DNA from: Candidatus Omnitrophota bacterium | Lineage (GTDB): Bacteria > Omnitrophota > Gorgyraeia > Aquiviventales > Aquiviventaceae | Direction of reading: 5' to 3' | Assembly: GCA_016206585.1 (NCBI GenBank) | Contig: JACQRE010000145.1 | Span: 1-17,174, forward strand | DNA length: 17,174 nt | Part shown: one piece after another, positions 11,979 to 17,174 of the stretch | How the letters are laid out: the number at the start of each line of letters is the position of its first letter | Numbering within the stretch: position 1 is the first letter of the stretch | Notes under the pieces: model-generated | Databases searched by the model: none | Seen by the model: the letters and a program-made list of their open reading frames with translations, nothing else | What the model was told of the DNA's origin: nothing | Translations under genes and position numbers: made by a program

Positions 11979-12725
11979 ATGATCGAGCTGAAAAGCCCCG
12001 GGGAGCTTGAGCGGATGCGGCGGGCGGGGCAGGTCGTCGCCAGGCTCCTGGAGCATCTGGCGGGCCTGGTGCGGCCCGGCGTGCGAACCAAGGAGCTCGA
12101 CCGCGAAGCGCTGGCGTTTCTGCGCCAGGCGGGCGCTGAGCCGGCATTTCTGGGCTACCGCGGCTTTCCCGCCACGTTGTGCGTGTCGGTGAATGCGGAG
12201 GTCGTCCACGGCATTCCGGGCGAGCGCAAGATCGCCGAGGGCGATCTCGTCAGCCTGGACGCGGGGGCGATCGTCGAGGGGTTCTACGCCGACGCCGCGA
12301 CGACGGTGATGGTCGGCGCCGTCAGCGCGCAGGCCAGGCGGCTGACCGACACGACCCGGCGGGCGCTCGATCAGGGCATCGCGCAGGCGGTGGTCGGCCG
12401 CCGCCTGTCGGACATCTCGCACGCGGTGCAAGAGACGGTGGAGCGCGAAGGGTTCGGCATCGTCCGGGAGTTCGTCGGCCACGGCATCGGCCGCGCGCTG
12501 CACGAAGATCCGCCGATCCCGAACTTCGGCCCCCCGCACATGGGTCCGCGGCTGAAGGCGGGGATGGTGCTGGCCATCGAGCCGATGGTCACGATGGGCC
12601 ACCACGACGTGCAGGTGCTGGGGGACGGCTGGACGGCGGTCACCAAGGATGGCTCGCTGGCGGCGCACTTCGAGCATACGGTCGCCGTCACCGAGCGAGG
12701 GCCCGACGTGCTGACGCGCGGGTGA
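11979..12725 (+). CDS. map: Type I methionine aminopeptidase
   Basis: A 248-residue type I methionine aminopeptidase, which removes the initiator Met from nascent proteins. It starts MIELKSPGELERMRRAGQVV. The five metal ligands of the pita-bread fold are all present: Asp94 (VSLDAGA), Asp105 (GFYADAA), His168 (FVGHGIGR), Glu201 (AIEPM) and Glu232 (AHFEHT). His77 in VVHGIP matches the conserved active-site His. No N-terminal zinc extension is present. The ATG is the right-hand ATGA of palindromic copy 5, with AGGTGGTGGG from the element as ribosome-binding sequence. infA begins 16 bases after the stop. Confidence 0.97.
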   Translation: MIELKSPGELERMRRAGQVVARLLEHLAGLVRPGVRTKELDREALAFLRQAGAEPAFLGYRGFPATLCVSVNAEVVHGIPGERKIAEGDLVSLDAGAIVEGFYADAATTVMVGAVSAQARRLTDTTRRALDQGIAQAVVGRRLSDISHAVQETVEREGFGIVREFVGHGIGRALHEDPPIPNFGPPHMGPRLKAGMVLAIEPMVTMGHHDVQVLGDGWTAVTKDGSLAAHFEHTVAVTERGPDVLTRG

Positions 12726-12741
12726 GCGCGGGGACGGAACG

Positions 12742-12957
12742 ATGCCCAAAGAGGAGATGATCGAAGTGGAAGGCGTCGTGGCTGAAGCGCTGCCGAACAC
12801 CATGTTCCGCGTCGAGATCCAGGACGGCCACCACGTGCTGGCCCATTTGGGCGGCAAGCTGCGCAAGCACTATATCCGGATTTTGCCGGGCGACCGCGTG
12901 AAGCTGGAGCTGTCGCCCTACGACCTGACGCGGGGACGGATCACGTTCAGGTTTTAA
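12742..12957 (+). CDS. infA: Translation initiation factor IF-1
   Basis: A 71-residue single OB-fold protein: MIEVEGVVAEALPNTMFRVE, then HHVLAHLGGKLRKHYIRILP and GDRVKLELSPYDLTRGRITF. These are the family's signature stretches, at standard length (E. coli 72). IF-1 blocks the A site during initiation. GGGGACGG lies upstream of the ATG at moderate distance. Map-infA-rpmJ order between secY and rpsM is usual in many non-proteobacterial genomes. The spacer to rpmJ holds a heptamer-period repeat. Confidence 0.97.
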   Translation: MPKEEMIEVEGVVAEALPNTMFRVEIQDGHHVLAHLGGKLRKHYIRILPGDRVKLELSPYDLTRGRITFRF

Positions 12958-12969
12958 ACACCACAGTCC

Positions 12970-12997
12970 ATGCGGAGTTCGGCATGCGGAGTGCGGC
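12970..12997. repeat. GCGGAGT/GCGGCAT heptamer repeat, infA-rpmJ spacer
   Basis: Two 14-base units differing at one base, ATGCGGAGTTCGGC and ATGCGGAGTGCGGC, stand head to tail. Each is itself two related heptamers, so the stretch is a four-unit, 7-base-period array. There is no inverted partner. The rpmJ start follows seven bases later. Confidence 0.8.
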
Positions 12998-13003
12998 ATT
13001 GAG

Positions 13004-13117
13004 ATGAAAGTGCGGGCCTCGGTCAAGCGGATCTGCAGCAAGTGCAAAATCATCCGGCGGCAGCGGGTCGTCCGGGTCCTCTGCACCAATCCCAAGCACA
13101 AACAACGCCAAGGATAA
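13004..13117 (+). CDS. rpmJ: 50S ribosomal protein L36
   Basis: A 37-codon gene encoding MKVRASVKRICSKCKIIRRQ... and ending NPKHKQRQG. The four zinc ligands of the C+ type L36 are present: Cys11, Cys14, Cys27 and His32. L36 is the smallest 50S protein and binds domain V/VI of 23S rRNA. Length matches the family (37-38). The start is preceded only by GAG after the heptamer repeat. rpsM begins 12 bases after the TAA, the standard neighbour. Confidence 0.96.
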   Translation: MKVRASVKRICSKCKIIRRQRVVRVLCTNPKHKQRQG

Positions 13118-13129
13118 CCCAGGACACGC

Positions 13130-13537
13130 ATGCCGCGCATCGTCGGAGTGGAGGTCCCGAAAGAGAAGCAGATTCAGGTCGCCCTGACGTACCTCTTTGG
13201 CATCGGGCGGTCTTCCTCGCGCCGGGTGCTGACCATCACCCAGGTCGACCCGACCAAGCGCGCGAAGGACCTGACGGACGAGGAGGTCTCCAAGCTCAGC
13301 CAGGCCATCCAGGCGAACTACAAGGTCGAAGGCGATCTGCGGCGGGAAGTGTCCGCCAACATCAAACGGCTGATCGACATCGGGTCGTATCGCGGAACCC
13401 GCCACAAGAAGGGATTGCCCGTGCGCGGACAGCGCAGCCGGACCAACGCCCGAAGCCGGAAAGGCCCGAGGCCGCGCGTGGGAGTGCGCAAGCGGGCGAA
13501 GGTGCTGGCAGGAACCGGGCGGCCGGGCGGCGCGTAA
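13130..13537 (+). CDS. rpsM: 30S ribosomal protein S13
   Basis: A 135-residue S13: MPRIVGVEVPKEKQIQVALT with YLFGIGRSSSRRVL (helix-two-turns-helix region), then RLIDIGSYRGTRHKKGLPVR and GQRSRTNARSRKGPRP, the basic C-terminal extension that contacts tRNA in the P site. S13 makes intersubunit bridges in the 30S head. It is somewhat longer than E. coli S13 (118) because of a basic tail ending RPGGA. The gene opens the alpha operon portion of the cluster. Confidence 0.97.
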   Translation: MPRIVGVEVPKEKQIQVALTYLFGIGRSSSRRVLTITQVDPTKRAKDLTDEEVSKLSQAIQANYKVEGDLRREVSANIKRLIDIGSYRGTRHKKGLPVRGQRSRTNARSRKGPRPRVGVRKRAKVLAGTGRPGGA

Positions 13538-13567
13538 CCAGAAATCTGAAAGAGGAGCCACACGCGA

Positions 13568-14050
13568 ATGGCCGAGGAACACAAGGACGCAGCGGCAAGC
13601 GCCAAGGACGCGGCAGCTCAGAAGCCTGAGCCCGCCGCCTTGGCGACTGCGGGGAAGGAGTCCGCCAAGGCGGCTCCCAAGACCCGCAGCAAGAAGAAAC
13701 TGTCGACCACGCAGGGGATCGCGCACGTCTTCGCCACGTTCAACAACACCATCGTGACGATCACCGACCGCGCCGGCAACACGATCTGCTGGGCGACCGC
13801 CGGGTCCAGCGGGTATCACGGCTCGCGCAAGTCGACCCCGTACGCCGCCCAGATCGCGGCGGGCAACGCCGCCAAGAAGGCGCTGGAGTTGGGTCTGAAG
13901 GAAGTGGAGGTGTTCGTGAAGGGCCCGGGGCAGGGACGGGAATCGGCGATCCGCTCGTTGTCGCAGGCGGGGCTGTCGATCACCGCGATCAAGGACGTCA
14001 CGCCCATCCCGCACAACGGGTGCCGGCCGCCAAAGAGACGCAGGGTATAA
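13568..14050 (+). CDS. rpsK: 30S ribosomal protein S11 with N-terminal extension
   Basis: A 160-residue S11. The conserved core starts near residue 43 with KKLSTTQGIAHVFATFNNTI and contains GNTICWATAGSSGYHGSRKS, VFVKGPGQGRESAIRSLSQA and the C-terminal DVTPIPHNGCRPPKRRRV. The first 40 or so residues are a low-complexity Ala/Lys/Glu extension absent from E. coli S11 (129 residues). S11 lies on the 30S platform near the mRNA exit. AGAGGAGCC upstream gives a good ribosome-binding site for the ATG at 13568, which supports the long form. Confidence 0.96.
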   Translation: MAEEHKDAAASAKDAAAQKPEPAALATAGKESAKAAPKTRSKKKLSTTQGIAHVFATFNNTIVTITDRAGNTICWATAGSSGYHGSRKSTPYAAQIAAGNAAKKALELGLKEVEVFVKGPGQGRESAIRSLSQAGLSITAIKDVTPIPHNGCRPPKRRRV

Positions 14051-14058
14051 CCATGCCC

Positions 14059-14086
14059 CGTGTCATGTGTCACGTTTCACGTTTAA
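14059..14086. repeat. CGTTTCA-type heptamer array, rpsK-rpsD spacer
   Basis: Four degenerate heptamers in a row: CGTGTCA, TGTGTCA, CGTTTCA, CGTTTAA, followed by CG. There is no inverted partner. An ATG at 14067 inside the array is in frame with rpsD but would only add repeat-encoded residues. Confidence 0.75.
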
Positions 14087-14102
14087 CGAAGGGATCGTGG
14101 TG

Positions 14103-14732
14103 ATGGGACGTTACATCGGGCCGTCGTGCCGGCTCTGCCGCCGCGAAGGCATGAAGCTCTTTTTGAAGGGCACGAAGTGCTCCACTCCGAAGTGCCCGGT
14201 CGAGAAGCGCTCCTTCCCGCCCGGCCAGCACGGGCAGCTGCGCGTGAAGCTGTCCGACTACGGCATCCAGCTGCGCGAGAAGCAGAAGGTGAAGCGGATG
14301 TACGGACTGCTCGAGCGGCAGTTCCAGCGCTACTTCGGCATCGCGCAGAAGGTGAAGGGCGTCACGGGCCAGATGCTGCTCGAGATGCTCGAGCGGCGCC
14401 TGGACAACGTGCTGTACCGGATGGGCTTCGCCACCTCGCGGCATGAAGGCCGCGAGATAGTCCGCCACCGGGGGGTGATCGTCAACGGGCGGCCCGTCGA
14501 CATTCCCTCCTATTTCGTGAAGGTGGGCGACGTCGTGCAGATCGCCCCGAGCCGCACCGGCCAGGCGGCGCGCGTGAAGGAGAACCTGGAGCGCACCAAG
14601 GACCGGCCGGCGTGCGCGTGGGTCCAGGTCGAGGCCGGCCAACTGAAGGGCACCATCACGCGCACCCCGCAGAAGGATGACATCGGGCTGCCCATTCAGG
14701 AGCAGCTCATCGTCGAGTTGTACTCGAAGTAA
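14103..14732 (+). CDS. rpsD: 30S ribosomal protein S4 (zinc type)
   Basis: The 209-residue protein starts MGRYIGPSCRLCRREGMKLF. Four N-terminal Cys (CRLC, then CSTPKC) make the zinc-finger form of S4. The central part contains QKVKRMYGLLERQFQRYFGI, and the S4 RNA-binding domain reads LERRLDNVLYRMGFATSRHE then RHRGVIVNGRPVDIPSYFVK. S4 starts 30S body assembly and, in several bacteria, represses the alpha operon. The start at 14103 agrees with the family N-terminus and has AAGGGA about nine bases upstream; an in-frame ATG at 14067 lies inside a heptamer repeat and was rejected. Confidence 0.96.
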   Translation: MGRYIGPSCRLCRREGMKLFLKGTKCSTPKCPVEKRSFPPGQHGQLRVKLSDYGIQLREKQKVKRMYGLLERQFQRYFGIAQKVKGVTGQMLLEMLERRLDNVLYRMGFATSRHEGREIVRHRGVIVNGRPVDIPSYFVKVGDVVQIAPSRTGQAARVKENLERTKDRPACAWVQVEAGQLKGTITRTPQKDDIGLPIQEQLIVELYSK

Positions 14733-14744
14733 CGGAGGGCATTC

Positions 14745-15743
14745 ATGGGCACGTTGTGGCGAGACTTTGCGACCCCGAAGAAGCTGGCCTGCGATGAGGA
14801 CAGCCTGACCGACACGTACGGGAAGTTCATCGCCGAGCCGTTCGAGCGCGGCTACGGCATGACGATCGGCAACGGCCTGCGGCGCGTCCTGCTCTCGTCG
14901 ATCGAGGGGGCGGCGGTCACCTCGATCAAGATCGACGGCGTCCTGCACGAGTTCAGCGCCGTCCCCGGCGTGCTGGAGGACGTCACGCAAATCGTCCTCA
15001 ACGTCAAGCAGCTGGTGCTGCGCGCGCACTCGCGGCAGCCGAAGACCGTGGTCATCGAGAAGGACAAGAAAGGCGCGGTGACGGCGGGCGACGTCGAGGG
15101 GGATGAGACGATCGAGGTCGTCAACCCTGACCTGCAGCTGTGCACCCTGACGAAGGCCGGCAAGTTCCGCATGGAGCTCGAGGTCAGCCGCGGCCGCGGC
15201 TACGTCGCCGCGGAGAAGCACAAGAAGGAAGGACAGCCGATCGGCGTCATCCCGGTCGACGCGCTCTTTTCCCCGGTCACCCGCGTGAACTTCGCCATCG
15301 AGGATACCCGCGTGGGCCAGGTGACCGACTACGACCGCCTGATCCTTGAAGTCTGGACCAACGGCTCGATGAGCCCGAAGGACGCGCTGCTCTACGCCTC
15401 CAACATCTACCAGCGGCACCTGGACCTGTTCGTGAACTACGGCACCCTCCCGGATGAGCCGGAAGAGGAGGCGCCGGTGGCGGTGAGCGAGGAGCTGCAG
15501 GAGAAGCTGCGGACCCCCATCTCGGAGCTGGAGCTGTCGGTTCGGTCGGCGAACTGCCTGCGCGAGGCGAAGATCCAGACGATCGGCGACCTCGTCCAGA
15601 AGACGCCGCAGGAGCTGTTGAAGTACCGCAACTTCGGCAAGAAATCGCTCGCCGAGATCGACGAGCTGCTCCAGGGCATGGGGCTTGCCCTGGGGATGGA
15701 CCTCAAGGCGGCGGGCTCCTCGAGCGCCGTCGAGAGCGTCTAA
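14745..15743 (+). CDS. rpoA: RNA polymerase alpha subunit
   Basis: A 332-residue alpha subunit of normal length. The N-terminal dimerisation domain shows AEPFERGYGMTIGNGLRRVL followed by LLSSIEGAAVTSIKIDGVLHEF, the region that contacts beta. The C-terminal domain, after an acidic linker (PDEPEEEAP, near residues 238-246), has ELSVRSANCLREAKIQTIGD and NFGKKSLAEIDELL. These include the counterparts of E. coli Arg265, Asn268, Gly296, Lys298 and Ser299 that bind UP-element DNA. GGAGG before the ATG at 14745 is a strong ribosome-binding site. The gene is in its standard place between rpsD and rplQ. Confidence 0.98.
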   Translation: MGTLWRDFATPKKLACDEDSLTDTYGKFIAEPFERGYGMTIGNGLRRVLLSSIEGAAVTSIKIDGVLHEFSAVPGVLEDVTQIVLNVKQLVLRAHSRQPKTVVIEKDKKGAVTAGDVEGDETIEVVNPDLQLCTLTKAGKFRMELEVSRGRGYVAAEKHKKEGQPIGVIPVDALFSPVTRVNFAIEDTRVGQVTDYDRLILEVWTNGSMSPKDALLYASNIYQRHLDLFVNYGTLPDEPEEEAPVAVSEELQEKLRTPISELELSVRSANCLREAKIQTIGDLVQKTPQELLKYRNFGKKSLAEIDELLQGMGLALGMDLKAAGSSSAVESV

Positions 15744-15761
15744 GCGGATCCGGAGTCTCGC

Positions 15762-16292
15762 ATGCGCCACGCCACTCAAAGCCAACGGCTTTCAATGCCG
15801 AGCGACCGCCGTCAGGCGGTCGTGAACGCCCTGGTCAAGAACCTGGTCCTCCATGGCCAGATCCGGACCACGTACGCCCGGGCGAAGGCCGCCCAGCGCC
15901 TTGCCGACCGGCTGGTCACGCTGGGAAAGGACGGGAGCATCCACTCGCGCCGCCGGGCGTTCCGCATCCTGCAGGACCGGGGCTTGGTGAAACAGCTGTT
16001 CTCGGAGATTGCCCCGCGCTACGTGGATCTCTCGGGCGGCTACACGCGGGTCTTGCGATTGTCCCCGCGGCCAGGCGACGGCGCTGAACAGGCCCTGTTG
16101 GCCATGAGCCGGCTTCCGGCCGGCGAGCCCGCGGCATCCTCCGGCCCGAAACCCGAGCGCGCACCCCAGGCGCCCACGGAACCCAAACGCCCTCACGCTG
16201 AGCCGTCGAAGGCGGAAGAAAAGCCGAAGACGTTCTTCGAGGGGATCCGGAACATCTGGACCCGTAAGAAGAAGGGGAGTGCGGCCGCGTGA
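15762..16292 (+). CDS. rplQ: 50S ribosomal protein L17 with C-terminal extension
   Basis: The 176-residue protein begins with the L17 core: LSMPSDRRQAVVNALVKNLV, LHGQIRTTYARAKAAQRLAD then RLVTLGKDGSIHSRRRAFRI, and GGYTRVLRLSPRPGDGAEQA. L17 surrounds the tunnel exit. The core ends near residue 115; the remaining 60 residues are a Pro/Ala/Glu/Lys-rich extension ending TRKKKGSAAA. The TGA stop is part of the left GTGA repeat of palindromic copy 6, and GGGGAG nearby would have served the aminotransferase start before the insertion. Confidence 0.96.
   Translation: MRHATQSQRLSMPSDRRQAVVNALVKNLVLHGQIRTTYARAKAAQRLADRLVTLGKDGSIHSRRRAFRILQDRGLVKQLFSEIAPRYVDLSGGYTRVLRLSPRPGDGAEQALLAMSRLPAGEPAASSGPKPERAPQAPTEPKRPHAEPSKAEEKPKTFFEGIRNIWTRKKKGSAAA
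16274..16279 (+). promoter_or_regulatory. Stranded Shine-Dalgarno sequence, ancestral aminotransferase start
   Basis: GGGGAG in the last codons of rplQ stands nine bases before the GTGA at 16289-16292. In the collapsed ancestral sequence this GTGA would be both the rplQ stop and a GTG start for the aminotransferase, which now begins 146 bases downstream, behind palindromic copy 6. Confidence 0.45.
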
Positions 16293-16434
16293 CCCCACCA
16301 CCTGCGCCGGCTCCGCCCACAGCGGAGCCGCGAAGACTCCCTATGCGAAATGATTGGATAGTTCATGTCAGGCACTTCGCCGCGGCGAGCAACACAGTTG
16401 ATCTGATAGCTCGCCGCGAGGCGCAGGTGGTGGG
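16293..16434. mobile_element. Cloverleaf palindromic element, copy 6 (rplQ/aminotransferase)
   Basis: A 142-bp element between GTGA repeats at 16289-16292 and 16435-16438. The outer stem pairs CCCACCACCTGCGCC (16294-16308) perfectly with 16420-16434. Arm 1 is 16309-16329 (GGCTCCGC/GCGGAGCC), arm 2 is 16330-16380 (GCGAAG/CTTCGC with a 39-base loop poorer in G and C) and arm 3 is 16381-16418 (CGCGGCGAGC/GCTCGCCGCG, 18-base loop), followed by one unpaired A. The flanking repeat is GTGA on both sides, where most copies have ATGA. This shows that the flanks come from the target and not from the element. Confidence 0.85.
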
Positions 16435-17174
16435 GTGATTCCCCCACTCATGACCGCGCTCACGCTCGCTGATCGGCTGCGCCACGTGGAAGGGTCGCCG
16501 ACCCTAGCGCTGGCCGCTAAGGCGAAAGTCCTGGCGAAGGCCGGTAAGCCGGTGCTCGACTTCACCGCCGGCGAGCCGGATTTTCCCACGCCCGCCGCCA
16601 TCAAACAGGCCGGCATCCAAGCGATCCAGGCCGACCAGACGAAGTACACGCCGGTGCCCGGCATCCCCGAGCTGCGCGCCGCCGTCGCCCAGAGCGTCAA
16701 CCGCCAGCGGGGCACCAGCTATCAGCCCGCGCAGGTGCTCGTCAGCTGCGGCACGAAGCACGCGCTCTTCAACATCTTCCAGACGCTCTGCCAGCCGGGC
16801 GACGACGTCCTCGTGCTCAGCCCGTACTGGGTGAGCTTCCCGCCGCTGGTCCACCTCGCCGGCGCCAAACCGGTGATCGTCGAGACGGCCGAGCGGGATG
16901 GCTTTCTGCCGGATCCCGGCGCGATCCGCGCCGCCTGCACCAACGCCACGAAGGCGATCATCGTCAACAGCCCAAGCAATCCGACCGGCGCGGTCATCGA
17001 TGAGGGGCGTCTCAAGGCGATCGCGCAGCTCGCCCGCGATCGGGACCTCGTGATCGTCAGCGACGAGATCTATGACCAGCTCGTCTACCCCCCCGCCCGG
17101 CACGTGTCCATTGTCACGCTCGCGCCGGACCTCGTGGACCGGATCATTGTCGTGGGGGGCGTCTCCAAGACCTA
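16435..17174 (+). CDS. Class I aminotransferase, aspartate-aminotransferase-like (3'-truncated)
   Basis: The first 246 codons of a PLP-dependent fold-type I aminotransferase; the window ends within it. Seen in order: SPTLALAAKAKVLAKAGKPV, DFTAGEPDFPTPAAI, KYTPVPGIPELRAAVA, SPYWVSFP, NSPSNPTGAV, SDEIYDQLVY and finally VSKT. The Lys of VSKT (residue 245) is the expected Schiff-base Lys. The family transfers amino groups between aspartate or similar amino acids and 2-oxo acids; exact substrate cannot be told. Start is uncertain: GTG at 16435 follows AGGTG from palindromic copy 6 and matches the other junctions, while ATG at 16450 (MTALTLADRL) gives the more usual N-terminal length. It lies outside the usual ribosomal set but looks co-transcribed. 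Confidence 0.9.
   Translation, partial: MIPPLMTALTLADRLRHVEGSPTLALAAKAKVLAKAGKPVLDFTAGEPDFPTPAAIKQAGIQAIQADQTKYTPVPGIPELRAAVAQSVNRQRGTSYQPAQVLVSCGTKHALFNIFQTLCQPGDDVLVLSPYWVSFPPLVHLAGAKPVIVETAERDGFLPDPGAIRAACTNATKAIIVNSPSNPTGAVIDEGRLKAIAQLARDRDLVIVSDEIYDQLVYPPARHVSIVTLAPDLVDRIIVVGGVSKT

Noticed and set aside
14070..15785. Very long open frame on the - strand opposite rpsD and rpoA (and many similar antisense frames)
   Set aside because: It is a shadow of GC-rich codon use in the certain genes rpsD, rpoA and rplQ; its product is low-complexity and matches nothing known.
5392..16439. 5-bp target duplication ATGAT as the flanking repeat
   Set aside because: The fifth base fails in copies 3, 4 and 6, while the 4-bp RTGA/TCAT repeat is perfect in all six copies, so four bases is the better reading.

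Overview
The window holds one unbroken run of 31 genes, all on the + strand: the S10, spc and alpha ribosomal-protein operons of a GC-rich bacterium. It opens inside rpsJ (S10) and closes inside a class I aminotransferase gene. The order is rpsJ-rplC-rplD-rplW-rplB-rpsS-rplV-rpsC-rplP-rpmC-rpsQ, then rplN-rplX-rplE-rpsN-rpsH-rplF-rplR-rpsE-rplO-secY, then adk-map-infA-rpmJ, then rpsM-rpsK-rpsD-rpoA-rplQ and the aminotransferase. These genes build most of the ribosomal core, the SecY translocon, initiation factor 1, methionine aminopeptidase, adenylate kinase and the RNA polymerase alpha subunit. rpmD (L30), usual between rpsE and rplO, is absent. L24, S14, S4, L36 and the adenylate kinase LID all carry Cys-rich zinc motifs.

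The coding content is ordinary; the spaces between genes are not. Twelve of the 30 gene junctions hold repeats. Six carry copies of one palindromic element, at 5396-5504, 6988-7125, 9113-9245, 9692-9790, 11849-11978 and 16293-16434. Each is 99-142 bp. Each has a 15-bp terminal stem (CCCACCACCT plus five variable but paired bases) enclosing three consecutive hairpins, with one or two unpaired bases before the stem closes: a cloverleaf or four-way junction. The outer 10 bp are nearly constant. The arms differ in sequence between copies but keep their pairing. Each copy is flanked by a perfect 4-bp direct repeat RTGA (ATGA four times, GTGA once, and TCAT, its complement, once).

RTGA is the overlapping stop/start sequence of coupled genes. 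Insertion with duplication leaves a TGA stop at the left and makes a new start codon at the right, preceded by an AGGTG ribosome-binding sequence in the element's own stem. At four junctions the presumed original Shine-Dalgarno sequence lies stranded at the left end. In rplO the element sits in the 3' end of the gene, and the displaced original C-terminal codons and stop can still be read beyond it. I do not recognise this family; its junction-preserving behaviour is the main discovery candidate.

Six other junctions carry a second kind of repeat: degenerate short-period arrays (period 7 or 8, one irregular), several of them folded as inverted arms. The repeat units share no sequence.

Taxonomy is uncertain. 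The GC-rich bacterial operon, the loss of L30 and the many heptamer-type spacers (one translating as a HRTSNIE-like peptide) remind me of uncultivated lineages such as Omnitrophota or other PVC-related bacteria, but that is a weak inference from memory. No rRNA, tRNA, CRISPR, transposase gene or convincing promoter or terminator was seen.
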